Shown here: one piece after another, positions 44,257 through 53,178 of the stretch
How positions within the stretch are numbered: position 1 is the first letter of the stretch
Layout: each line of letters begins with the position of its first letter
Source: Bradyrhizobium erythrophlei
Lineage (GTDB): Bacteria > Pseudomonadota > Alphaproteobacteria > Rhizobiales > Xanthobacteraceae
DNA length: 64,000 nt
Direction of reading: 5' to 3'
NCBI GenBank assembly: GCA_900129675.1
Contig: FSRD01000001.1
Coordinates: 4,329,501 to 4,393,500 of the forward strand
The notes under the pieces: model-generated
The model's database searches: none
What the model saw: only the letters and a program-made list of their open reading frames with translations
What the model was told of the DNA's origin: nothing
Program-made: the position numbers and the translations under genes

Positions 44257-45249
44257 TTAAGCGGCCGCCCTGGTATTGCTGCGAACTTGCCGTTCGATCC
44301 ATTCATAGGTCTTCTCGAGACCGGAGCGGAGTGTCGCGGACGGCTTCCAGCCAAGCTTCTGGCCGATCAGGCGGTTGTCCGAATTGCGGCCGCGCACACC
44401 GAGCGGACCGGGGATGTGCTTCTTGATCACCTTCTTGCCGGCGATGTCGGAGACGAGATCGACGAGCTGGTTGATCGTGACCATCTCCTCCGATCCGACG
44501 TTGACGGGACCTTCGAAGTCCGACCGCGTCAGGCGGATCGTGCCTTCCAGGCATTCATCGATATAGAGGAACGAGCGCGTCTGGGTGCCGTCGCCCCAAA
44601 TCTCGACCTCGCCATGATTGGAGGCCTGGGCAACCTTGCGGCAGACCGCAGCGGGCGCCTTCTCCTTGCCGCCTTCCCAGGTGCCCTCGGGCCCGAAGAT
44701 GTTATGATAGCGCGCGACGCGGTTTCGCATTCCATAGTTTCGGTTGTAGGCGAGATACAATCTCTCCGAAAACAGCTTCTCCCAGCCATATTCGCTGTCG
44801 GGCGCCGCCGGATAGGCCGAATCTTCCGCGCAGTTCGGATTGTCGGGATCCTTCTGGTTATGCTCCGGATACATGCAGGCCGACGACGAATAGAACATTC
44901 CACGCACGTTCCGCTTCTGGCAGGCGTCCAGCATGTTGAGATTGATGGTTGCCGAATTGTGCATCACGTCGGCATCATGTTCGCCAGTGAAGATGTAGCC
45001 GGCGCCGCCCATGTCGGCGGCGAGCTGATACACCTCGTCAAACTTTCGGTCGGTGATCTGTCGGCAAAAATTCTGATCACGAAGATCGCCGACCACGAAA
45101 TCATCGGCCTCGGTCTCCGCGAATGGCGGAAATTTCAGGTCGACGCCACGCACCCAGAAGCCTTCACGCTTTAGCCGCTTGACGAGGTGCCCACCAATGA
45201 AACCACCTGCACCGCAGACAAGAGCGGTGGGTATGTTCTTCGTCGCCAT
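44257..45249 (-). CDS. GDP-mannose 3,5-epimerase-like enzyme (plant GME type)
   Basis: 330-residue extended SDR with striking likeness to plant GME. Shared blocks are CGAGGFIGGH (12-21), LAADMGGAGYI, FYSSSACMYPE (Cys125), YGWEK (Tyr154, Lys158), HNIFGPEGTW, GGKEKAPAA (Lys197), RSFLYIDEC and GPLGVRGRNSDN. The spacing Cys-Tyr 29, Tyr-Lys 4, Tyr-Lys 43 is what I recall for the catalytic residues of Arabidopsis GME. The reaction gives GDP-L-galactose (or GDP-L-gulose). It overlaps the upstream GT4 stop (TAATG), so a coupled transferase may use the product. Another GDP-sugar substrate is possible. Confidence 0.82.
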   Translation of the reverse strand: MATKNIPTALVCGAGGFIGGHLVKRLKREGFWVRGVDLKFPPFAETEADDFVVGDLRDQNFCRQITDRKFDEVYQLAADMGGAGYIFTGEHDADVMHNSATINLNMLDACQKRNVRGMFYSSSACMYPEHNQKDPDNPNCAEDSAYPAAPDSEYGWEKLFSERLYLAYNRNYGMRNRVARYHNIFGPEGTWEGGKEKAPAAVCRKVAQASNHGEVEIWGDGTQTRSFLYIDECLEGTIRLTRSDFEGPVNVGSEEMVTINQLVDLVSDIAGKKVIKKHIPGPLGVRGRNSDNRLIGQKLGWKPSATLRSGLEKTYEWIERQVRSNTRAAA

Positions 45250-46463
45250 TAGATTTTCCTTTTCGCAGTTGTCGCATCGATAGCATAGTCAAATACTGTT
45301 TCGAATCGGTCCGTTACCGTTTTGATGTCGTAATTTTCGAGCGCAAATGACCTCGCCTTGGCCGCGGCATTTGCTCTCAAGGTTTCGTCATTGAGAAGCT
45401 GCAAGGCAGCCTTTACAAAGGCCGGCTGATCGACGGGATCAACGACCAATCCGGCGCCATTGCGGCGAACGACATCGGAAGCAAGATTCTCCTTGGGTGC
45501 TGCAAGCAGGACCGGACGTCCGGCGCAGAAATAGGATTGCACCTTTGAAGGCACCGAGAATATTCCCGCTTCCGGTTCGATCGTCGCAACGGCGACGTCT
45601 GCGGTGGCGAGCACCAGGGGAAGATCCGCAAAAGGCTGCAGCGGCAGCAGGATGAGATTGTCGAGCCCGAGCTCGGCCTTGGCTTGCTCGAGATGTGCGA
45701 CACCAACGCCCTGGCTGACGGTCACAACGTTGGCGCGTCCCTTCACCGCCCTGGCGAGTTGTACCAGGAGGTCCGGATTGTGCTTCAGCCCAAGCGTGCC
45801 CGAATAGAGAAAGTTGAACGAGTTGTACAGCCCGTAACGGCGTGCCCACTCGTTGTCCTTCGGATAAGGCGCGATATCGTTCAGCGCACCCCAATTCTCG
45901 ATCACAAAGACGTTGGCTTCGGTGCCGGTCCACCTCGTGGCGAGAGGCGAGAAGGCGTTCGTGATGACGACGACCGCATCGGAGCTCTGGAACTGCCGCC
46001 GCTCAAGAAACCGATAGTAGGCTCCGACCATGGCGCCAGGTGGCCCCAGCTTCTTGCGCAACAGCTGCGACACAGCGACGCTGTAGAAATCCTGGACCCA
46101 GAACACGAACTTCGAGCCGGTCTGCTTGCACGCGTTGACGATGGCCGATTGCGCCTCCGTCGGCGTATTGCCGGAGATAACGATGTCCGGCTTGTCCGAA
46201 TGCACCAGTTTTGCAACCGCCTTTCCGTAGGCGACATCGTCGAACCTGCGGCGCACGAAGGACGCCTTGTCGTAGGGGCGGGACAGCTTCACTCCGGTAA
46301 AGGACAGACGATCGGGATCGACGGACGATCTCTCGAGCTTGCCCTTCGGGCCGAGGTCACCGTGGAAATACGCGTGGCTGACTTCATGTCCGCGAACGGC
46401 CAGTTCGCGGCTGAGATCGACCTGGAACGGGTGCCCCGCGTAGTCGTGGACGAAGATCTTCAT
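45249..46463 (-). CDS. Glycosyltransferase family 4 (WbuB-like)
   Basis: 404 residues, GT-B. N-terminal MKIFVHDYAGHPFQVDLSRE; C-terminal domain with FNFLYSGTLGLKHNPDLLVQ, LILLPLQPFADLPLVLATAD and EAGIFSVPSKVQSYFCAGRP, which fits retaining GT4 donors. It is the first gene of a five- or six-gene minus-strand run (GT4, GME, FkbM, GT2, Tat-GH16, methyltransferase). Its stop overlaps the GME start, so GDP-L-galactose is a reasonable guess for its donor. Confidence 0.88.
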   Translation of the reverse strand: MKIFVHDYAGHPFQVDLSRELAVRGHEVSHAYFHGDLGPKGKLERSSVDPDRLSFTGVKLSRPYDKASFVRRRFDDVAYGKAVAKLVHSDKPDIVISGNTPTEAQSAIVNACKQTGSKFVFWVQDFYSVAVSQLLRKKLGPPGAMVGAYYRFLERRQFQSSDAVVVITNAFSPLATRWTGTEANVFVIENWGALNDIAPYPKDNEWARRYGLYNSFNFLYSGTLGLKHNPDLLVQLARAVKGRANVVTVSQGVGVAHLEQAKAELGLDNLILLPLQPFADLPLVLATADVAVATIEPEAGIFSVPSKVQSYFCAGRPVLLAAPKENLASDVVRRNGAGLVVDPVDQPAFVKAALQLLNDETLRANAAAKARSFALENYDIKTVTDRFETVFDYAIDATTAKRKI

Positions 46464-46890
46464 GACTGTCGCACCAATCTCGCAACCGAAACGTGGCCGT
46501 TATGAGAATGCTCGCGACGCGAGATCGCCAGCCATGTGTCGATGGATCGGAGTTGTTTGCCGTTGGTCTGCATTATCTTTAATTTCGAACCTTGTCGAAC
46601 GCCGCATGGTTTGGCGTGCCTGCGGGCTCACTGCTTGAATATTGGACATCAGCGGACTGCTTCATAATGGCGGCTTCTATTCGACGAGTAAGAAATTCTT
46701 GTGTCGATTATGAATTCAAATTCGGTGCCAGGTGGCGGGAGCGGCGAGCAACACCCAAGCAGCGCCACCGGCACGTGCCTAAAAATTGTCGAGGCATGCG
46801 CCTTTGCCTCAAAGCGGCCACATAGGCAGGTCTACGAAGCGGCTGCGCGCGAAGTGTACCGTCGGAGCAGATCCGATTTTTAGGGTCCCT
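46464..46890. other. Divergent intergenic region, nothing specific
   Basis: About 430 bases between the GT4 gene (minus) and a small exported-protein gene (plus). AT-rich patches around 46560-46720 are consistent with promoters. No gene or repeat was recognised. Confidence 0.4.
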
Positions 46891-47286
46891 ATGTCATCTA
46901 GGTTCATTGCTGCCGCGCTGGTCGGATGGCTTGCAGCGTGCCAAGCGGCCTTTGCCGATCCGATGACGCTGGATTTTTCCTGGCGCGGGTCCACGGGCTG
47001 CGTCACGCTGTTCCCAAATCCGGAATTCCATCTTCGCAACATTCCCGAAGGCGCCAGAATGCTGTCGCTTACGCTGACCCAAGGTGTAAGGGAAATGGGC
47101 GGGCAGCAATTGCCGATTCCGGTGGATGGCATTTTGCCGTCCGGGACATTCCGAACTTTCGCCCCATGCAAGCCTGCCGTGTACCAATGGACGGCGCAGG
47201 TCAAATCGGCGACTGGACAGGTCCTGTCCGAGGCGCACCAGGCGCGCTTCTATCCAACCGATGAGCTTGCGCAGGACAAACCTTGA
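46891..47286 (+). CDS. Exported protein, distantly PEBP-like
   Basis: 131 residues from ATG 46891 with AGGG six bases upstream. Sec signal SSRFIAAALVGWLAACQAAFA (cleavage ~22). The mature part has NPEFHLRNIPEGARMLSLTL and GILPSGTFRTFAPCKP, similar in layout to Raf-kinase-inhibitor-like (PEBP) proteins, which have FxLxNIPxGTxSLAL. One Cys pair may form a disulphide. No link to the polysaccharide genes is evident. Confidence 0.6.
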   Translation: MSSRFIAAALVGWLAACQAAFADPMTLDFSWRGSTGCVTLFPNPEFHLRNIPEGARMLSLTLTQGVREMGGQQLPIPVDGILPSGTFRTFAPCKPAVYQWTAQVKSATGQVLSEAHQARFYPTDELAQDKP

Positions 47287-48100
47287 CCCCGGTCCAGTCA
47301 GGTCCGGGAAAAAATTTGCATATGACACGTCCTTGAACGTGCGCCGTATTGTCGCCGCGATTGCGAACAGGGCTTCAATGGCGTCGAACAAATCGTCGAA
47401 TCGATCTTCCGAGTTCCACATCTCGCGACGTCCCTTGTTGCGACTGTTTCCTGCAGTCGTGCGGAGCGCAATTATGTCATTGTCATCGTCGCATGGATCA
47501 AATTCGGACATGCTCGGGGGAACTCGCCGTATTTTCCACCGCGGAAACGTTACTCCTCTTACCGACGGAACGATTCTTGGTTCCACGCAAGCCGGCTAAG
47601 CCACGCTAGCCTGACTTGCGGATTTTGCATGCTGCGGCTCATCCGCTAGCGTACGTGCTTGATTTTCAGGCGACCTCTGCAAAGGAACTCGGCGGACGCG
47701 CGCCGACATGCGTAAGTTCCTTGCACAGTTGTTGCGCGCCCGAAGTGCGCGCGAGCGATAGCTGTTCGCTCCTTGCTGCGGGACGGTGGAACCGCAATTG
47801 CCGTTTGTTCATGGATCGCGAAGAAGCCGTATTTTGAATCGATAGGTTGGCATTCCGCCCGGAGTCACAGCCGGGCTACTTTGAAAGAGAATATTGCGCG
47901 AGGAGTTGGGCCCATCGAATTTAGGCGGCAAATCCGAGTTTCAAGTTCAGCATGTTTCCAGTTTTTGAAGGCCAGCCCGTCATGATGTATGTGCGCGAAA
48001 GCGTCTCGTGGTCGCCGTGCGCGCAGTTGCGTCAACGACTTGTAGGGTCGATCGCCTGTTTTGACAGCCTGCCGAGCCGGCATCGCGCCGGAGAGGCACT
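47287..48100. other. Long intergenic region, no gene recognised
   Basis: About 810 bases. A minus-strand frame reads MSEFDPCDDDNDIIALRT from 47511, but it continues into the exported-protein gene in antisense and I do not accept it. The last 100 bases include GGAGAGG before the epimerase start at 48101. The rest shows neither clear coding bias nor repeats. Confidence 0.4.
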
Positions 48101-49084
48101 ATGACCAGGACGGTATTGGTCACCGGCGGTGCCGGATATGTGGGCTCCCACTGCTGCAAGGCGTTCGCCAAGGCTGGCTGGAATGTGGTGACGCTCGATA
48201 ATCTCTCGCGCGGCTGGCGCGACGCGGTTCGTTGGGGTCCCCTCGTGGAATGCGATGTTCGCGATCCACTCGAGGTGCGTGGCGCGCTGGAAAAGTATGA
48301 GCCGGATCTGGTCGCGCATTTTGCGGCGTTCGCCTACGTTGGCGAGTCGGTAGAAAATCCGGCGATCTACTACGAGAACAACACCGCTGGCACGCTTGCG
48401 CTGCTGAATGGCATGCGTGCGGCGGGATGCCGCCATATTCTGTTCTCAAGCACTTGCGCCAGTTACGGCGTGCCCCAGCACATTCCCATCGATGAAAGCC
48501 ATCCGCAGGCGCCGATCAACCCCTACGGTTGGTCGAAGATGATCATCGAGCGAATGTTGGAGGACTTTGGCAGGGCCTACGGCATCGGATCTGTTTCCTT
48601 GCGCTATTTCAACGCCGCCGGTGCTGATCCGGAGGGAGAAATTGGCGAGCGACACGAGCCCGAAACCCACGTCATCCCCCTCGCGATCGAGGCCGCGCGC
48701 CGAACCGATCGGCCATTTACAGTCCTGGGCACGAATTTTCCGACGCCCGACGGCAGCGCCATCAGGGACTATGTCCACGTCAACGATCTGGCGCGAGCCC
48801 ACTTGCTCGCAGGCGAAATGCTGGTCGAGCGGGGCGGCACTCATGTGTTCAATCTGGGTACCGGCGTCGGCACCAGCGTGCTCGAATTGATCGAGGCGGT
48901 GAGGCGTGTCGCCAGGACCGAGCTGGTCGTGCGCCGCGGTCCGCGTCGTGCGGGCGATCCCCCCAAGCTCGTTGCATCGTTCGCAAAGGCCGAGCGAGAG
49001 CTTGGCTGGCGGCCGCAGCACTCCCAAATCGAGTTCATCATCGAGACCGCCCTTGAGTGGCGGGACCGCCATTCGCCCGTTTGA
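48101..49084 (+). CDS. UDP-sugar 4-epimerase (GalE-like, second copy)
   Basis: 327 residues, ATG with GGAGAGG upstream. SDR motifs: VTGGAGYVGSH, FSSTCASYG, NPYGWSK (Tyr142, Lys146), LRYFNAAGADPEGEIGE and IRDYVHVNDLA. It is distinct from the GalE at 5812-6804 and looks closer to the branch that includes UDP-arabinose/UDP-xylose 4-epimerases; substrate choice cannot be settled here. It is the first gene of an operon continuing, with 12-base or overlapping junctions, to the ABC exporter at 54167. Confidence 0.88.
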   Translation: MTRTVLVTGGAGYVGSHCCKAFAKAGWNVVTLDNLSRGWRDAVRWGPLVECDVRDPLEVRGALEKYEPDLVAHFAAFAYVGESVENPAIYYENNTAGTLALLNGMRAAGCRHILFSSTCASYGVPQHIPIDESHPQAPINPYGWSKMIIERMLEDFGRAYGIGSVSLRYFNAAGADPEGEIGERHEPETHVIPLAIEAARRTDRPFTVLGTNFPTPDGSAIRDYVHVNDLARAHLLAGEMLVERGGTHVFNLGTGVGTSVLELIEAVRRVARTELVVRRGPRRAGDPPKLVASFAKAERELGWRPQHSQIEFIIETALEWRDRHSPV

Positions 49085-49096
49085 TGCAGCAACGAA

Positions 49097-50248
49097 ATGG
49101 CCACGCTCGCTTCCATCGCATGCTTGCCGTTAGGGGAGGGGGTCACGCATGTGGCGGTGACGTCGCCTGCGGACATTGCCGAAACAGGATTGCGCGAGGG
49201 CATGACCGTGTTTTGGCACGGCGACCGTCCGATCGGCCACGTGCTGGTGCACGAGGGGCAATGGACCGGCTCGAGCATCGATCACGTCGACGCCGACTAC
49301 CTGCTGGCAATCAAGGATGAACAGCAAAGGCAAATCAAGCCGACTGTCTCGGCAAGTGTGGTGATCTGCACGCGGGACCGGCCGGATGAACTGGCCGCAT
49401 GTCTTGCGTCATTGCCCAGGCAGAGCTGCCGGCCGCGTGAGATCATCGTGGTCGATAATGCGTCGCGGGATCGGCGGACGCGGGATGTCGCGTTGGCCGA
49501 GGGAGTCATCTATATACGCGAAGACCGGCCAGGGCTCGATGTCGCCCGCAATACCGGCGTGCTTCGCGCAACCAGCGACATTGTGGCCTTTACCGACGAC
49601 GACGTCCTGCTTCATCCCCACTGGCTGGAGCGGCTGGTGGCCGCATTCGATCAGCCACAGGTCGCTGCCGTGACCGGGCTCGTGCTTCCTGCAGAACTCG
49701 CAACCGAGGCGCAACGGCACTTCGAGACCTATTGGGGATTTGGCAAAGGCTATCGGGAGCAAGACTTCGATAGCTCATGCTTCAGCGGCGCTTTCCCCGC
49801 GTGGGATGTCGGTGCCGGAGCCAGCATGGCGTTCCGCCGCGACGTGTTTGAAAAGGTCGGTCTTTTCGACGAGCGTCTCGATGTAGGCCAGGCGGGCTGC
49901 TCTGGAGATTCGGAATTTTGGTACCGACTGCTCGCAAGTGGCCATAAGTGCCGCTACGCACCTTCTGCTGTGGCCTTCCATTCTCACCGACGGACAATGG
50001 AGGGGCTCGCAAGCCAAATCTATTATTACATGCGAGGCCACGTTGCGGCTCTACTGGTTCAATATGAACGAACGGCACTCGCAGAAAACCGGGTGCGTGC
50101 GTACCTGTATCTTCCGGCCTGGTATTCCTATCGGCTGCTTCGCAGCGCCATCGGTCGCAAGCGCATTGGCGACCGTTTTCTCAAGGAGGAGATAGCCGGC
50201 TGTGTGTCCGGCATTCGCTTCTATCACCGGGAGGGGAAGCGGAAATGA
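49097..50248 (+). CDS. Glycosyltransferase family 2 with an N-terminal extension
   Basis: 383 residues. Residues ~85-300 are a GT-A domain: ASVVICTRDRPDELAACLAS, EIIVVDNASRD, GLDVARNTGVLRA, AFTDDDVLLHPHWLERL and GAGASMAFRRDVFEKVG. The first ~80 residues (HVAVTSPADIAETGLREGMT, VFWHGDRPIGHVLVHEGQW) form an extra beta-rich module I cannot assign. The C-terminus is basic and hydrophobic. It overlaps the next gene by four bases (ATGA), so translation is probably coupled. Confidence 0.88.
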   Translation: MATLASIACLPLGEGVTHVAVTSPADIAETGLREGMTVFWHGDRPIGHVLVHEGQWTGSSIDHVDADYLLAIKDEQQRQIKPTVSASVVICTRDRPDELAACLASLPRQSCRPREIIVVDNASRDRRTRDVALAEGVIYIREDRPGLDVARNTGVLRATSDIVAFTDDDVLLHPHWLERLVAAFDQPQVAAVTGLVLPAELATEAQRHFETYWGFGKGYREQDFDSSCFSGAFPAWDVGAGASMAFRRDVFEKVGLFDERLDVGQAGCSGDSEFWYRLLASGHKCRYAPSAVAFHSHRRTMEGLASQIYYYMRGHVAALLVQYERTALAENRVRAYLYLPAWYSYRLLRSAIGRKRIGDRFLKEEIAGCVSGIRFYHREGKRK

Positions 50249-53178
50249 CGGCCGGTTCGCTCACGTCGATCGTAATCCCCGCTCGCGACGCCGAGAAAAC
50301 CATCGCTCGTACCCTCGAAAGCCTGCTGGCCCAAACCGACCCGAGATGGGAGGCCCTGATCGTTGACGACGGCTCTGTCGATGCAACGCCCGCTATCGTT
50401 GACGGCTATGCGGTGCGAGATGCCCGCTTTGTTGTCCTCAAATCCGATGGGCGGGGTGTATCGACGGCCCGCAATGTCGGCCTTTCCAACGCAAACGGAG
50501 AACGGCTTCTGTTCGTCGATAGCGACGACTGGATTGACGAGCAATTTCTGGTCAAAATGAACGCGGCGCTGAATGGAAATCCTTCTGCCATCGCCGCGTG
50601 CTGCGATCATTGTCGAGTCACGCCTGACGGCGACCAAACGCCTCGCTACAGCAATGCACGAGTTGCGATCAATCCATTTGAAGCTTTCGCGCGCAGTTGC
50701 CCAGTCGCCGTTCACAGCGTCCTTATCAAAAAAAGTGCCGTCCTGGGAGTTGGTGGTTTTGACGTCAATCTTCGCACCTGCGAGGAATGGGACCTGTTGC
50801 AGCGGATTGCGCGAACCGGCGGCAGTTGGATCCATGTCGATGAGTTGCTGAGCTATTATTGGTCAAGCGAGCATTCCCTGTCCAGCGACCTCCAGCAAAT
50901 GCTGGCTGATGGGAATGCTGTTATTGCTCGCGGATTTTCCATCGACGAACGGGTCGAGAACCCTGCGCCGGGGCATCAAAACGGAGCATCTGCCGCGCAC
51001 GGAAGATCGCAGGCGGCAGCACATGCCTATTTTGCACTTTGGTGCGGCGGCATAAATTGCGTCCGCGGGACGGGGAGCCGTCCTTCAAGCGAAGTTCTTG
51101 CCGACATACCGCAATCAGGGACAGCGGCGGATGAGATCGCCTTTTGCCTGCTGGACGCAATCGCGGTGGGTGCCCGGGCAGCGCCGGCGAAGTTGGCCAG
51201 TCGCTGGACGCTGTTTGGCGCGCATGTGACCGAACTGATCAGCGCAATCGGACGGGCCTGGAACGATCCGGCGGAAGCCCGAAAGGTCCAGTACCGATTT
51301 GAGCGCATGCTGCTCGACTACGACGACCTTTCGGCTCCGCGCGAACTTGCTCTGACACTCGGCCTCCGCGTCGATCTTCGGCAGCTTCCGGCGTTCTGCC
51401 CGCCCAATCATGTGGACCGGCTTTACGTGTACATTTGCGATGGACCGCAAATACTGGCTTTGCTCGACGTCGGGCTGCTCGGCGCGGTGGATGTCGAGTT
51501 CTGGACGAATCTTGTTCACGAGCACCTCGCTCATTTGGATATTCAAGTCGGCAAGTGCCGGCGACCTCCGAGCCAACCAGCCAGGTTGATGCGACGTTTT
51601 CGGCAGCTTGCGCGCAGCAACCCGGATGGTCATCAGCATCGGCTGCAGGTGTTGCAGGACCGTGTGTCGAGCGAAGCCAAGTCAAGGCCTGCTTCAAGCA
51701 CCCCGATGTCAGGCGGCAGGGAGAGCCATGCCGTTGAAGAAGGCCCACGCGACGTTGGACGTGAGTTGTTCTGGGAAAGGTTCTTTCAAAAAGAAGACCC
51801 CTGGAACTACGGCTCGCCCTATGAGCAGGAGAAATATCGGCGGCAACTGGAATTGCTGCCGCCTGAACCGGCGGAACGCGCCATCGAACTGGCATGCGCG
51901 GAAGGGCATTTTAGCCGGCCTCTGGCGACGAAAGTCGGGCACCTATTGGCATCCGACATTTCACCAACAGCGCTCGAGCGGACTCGCCGGCGATGCAGCG
52001 GAATTTGCAACGTGGATTTTCTCAAGCTGGATCTGTCGGCCGACCCTCTCCCCGGCGAGATGGATCTCATCTGCTGCTCCGAGGTGCTTTACTACCTGGA
52101 TGACCAAGCCGAATTGGCGCTTGTCGCACAAAAAATCGCGGGGGCATTGCGTCCTGGCGGGCATCTCATAACGGCGCACAGTTTCGTCTTGAAGGACAAC
52201 AGAGACCGGACCGGGTTCGATTGGGAGAATCCGTACGGGGCCGAGACGATTGCGCGGGTGATGGCACAGCTGCCCGATCTTGCGCTTGAAGCATCGATAC
52301 AAACCGAGCTCTATCGCGTCGATCGCTACAGGCGACTGAAGCCGGGCGAGGTCGCGCCGGGTCCGCAGGTCACGATTGCGCGAATAGAGGCGCCGATTGA
52401 AAGGGAGGTTGCGCGATTCATCGTGTGGGATGGCGCTGTCAGGCTGCGATCGGAGGTCGTGCAATCGGAGCGGCGCACGCACGTTCCTATCTTGATGTAT
52501 CATCGAATCGCGACCGATGGACCGGAAGAGCTTGCGCGCTATCGCGTCAATCCGGATGCGTTTGCGCAGCAGATGTTGTGGTTGCGCAGAAACGGCTACC
52601 ATACGATCAACTCGGAGCAACTGGCGTGGTTTGTCGCAAACGATTGCCCGTTTGAGGGCAGGCCGCTGCTGATTACCTTCGACGACGGATATGAGGATTT
52701 TGCCGAACAGGCGTGGCCTATATTGAAAGCCAATGATCTGTCCGCAGAGGTGTTCATTGTCACTGATCTGGCGGGCGGGCGGGCAGAGTGGGATACATCG
52801 TTCGGAACGCCTGCGCCGCTGATGGATGCCGACAGGATTGTCGCGCTTGCCGGCGAAGGTGCAATGTTTGGCAGTCACCTTGCGCGCCATCCTCGAAACG
52901 ATCGGCTCTCAAGCTCGGAACTTGCCGAAGAACTGCTACGGTCTCGTATTCAGCTGGAGATGTGGCTGGGGCGGCCGACGACGTCGCTTGCGGCTCCGTT
53001 TGGATGCACCGATCAGCGGTTCAGAATTCTTGCGGCGGAGTGCGGCTATAAATCCGTATTCAACACGGTCGGGCGGGCTGCCTGTTTGAAAGATGATCTG
53101 CTCGATCTGCCGCGTATAGAAGTCAGAGGAGATCGTAGTTTGGACGAGTTTGTGCACTGCCTGGAGCAGTATCAATGA
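50245..53178 (+). CDS. Trifunctional GT2 / NodS-like methyltransferase / NodB-like deacetylase
   Basis: 977 residues with three catalytic domains. Residues ~5-225: GT-A (SIVIPARDAEKTIARTLESL, LIVDDGSVDATP, FVDSDDWIDEQF). Residues ~225-500: uncharacterised, mostly helical. Residues ~506-715: methyltransferase of the NodS kind (FWERFFQKEDPWNYGSPYEQ, AIELACAEGHFS near 545, CCSEVLYYLDD). Residues ~745-977: polysaccharide deacetylase of the NodB family (PILMYHRI, ITFDDGYEDF with Asp813/Asp814, SHLARHP with His878/His882). One protein could thus add an N-acetylhexosamine, deacetylate it and methylate it. It overlaps neighbours by four bases at both ends. The three domains are continuous in one frame, with no sign of error. 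Confidence 0.9.
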   Translation: MTAGSLTSIVIPARDAEKTIARTLESLLAQTDPRWEALIVDDGSVDATPAIVDGYAVRDARFVVLKSDGRGVSTARNVGLSNANGERLLFVDSDDWIDEQFLVKMNAALNGNPSAIAACCDHCRVTPDGDQTPRYSNARVAINPFEAFARSCPVAVHSVLIKKSAVLGVGGFDVNLRTCEEWDLLQRIARTGGSWIHVDELLSYYWSSEHSLSSDLQQMLADGNAVIARGFSIDERVENPAPGHQNGASAAHGRSQAAAHAYFALWCGGINCVRGTGSRPSSEVLADIPQSGTAADEIAFCLLDAIAVGARAAPAKLASRWTLFGAHVTELISAIGRAWNDPAEARKVQYRFERMLLDYDDLSAPRELALTLGLRVDLRQLPAFCPPNHVDRLYVYICDGPQILALLDVGLLGAVDVEFWTNLVHEHLAHLDIQVGKCRRPPSQPARLMRRFRQLARSNPDGHQHRLQVLQDRVSSEAKSRPASSTPMSGGRESHAVEEGPRDVGRELFWERFFQKEDPWNYGSPYEQEKYRRQLELLPPEPAERAIELACAEGHFSRPLATKVGHLLASDISPTALERTRRRCSGICNVDFLKLDLSADPLPGEMDLICCSEVLYYLDDQAELALVAQKIAGALRPGGHLITAHSFVLKDNRDRTGFDWENPYGAETIARVMAQLPDLALEASIQTELYRVDRYRRLKPGEVAPGPQVTIARIEAPIEREVARFIVWDGAVRLRSEVVQSERRTHVPILMYHRIATDGPEELARYRVNPDAFAQQMLWLRRNGYHTINSEQLAWFVANDCPFEGRPLLITFDDGYEDFAEQAWPILKANDLSAEVFIVTDLAGGRAEWDTSFGTPAPLMDADRIVALAGEGAMFGSHLARHPRNDRLSSSELAEELLRSRIQLEMWLGRPTTSLAAPFGCTDQRFRILAAECGYKSVFNTVGRAACLKDDLLDLPRIEVRGDRSLDEFVHCLEQYQ

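Noticed and set aside
46894..47586. Minus-strand frame with an acidic start (MSEFDPCDDDND)
   Set aside because: It runs antisense through the exported-protein gene at 46891-47286, which has a signal peptide and ribosome site; the start alone is not convincing.
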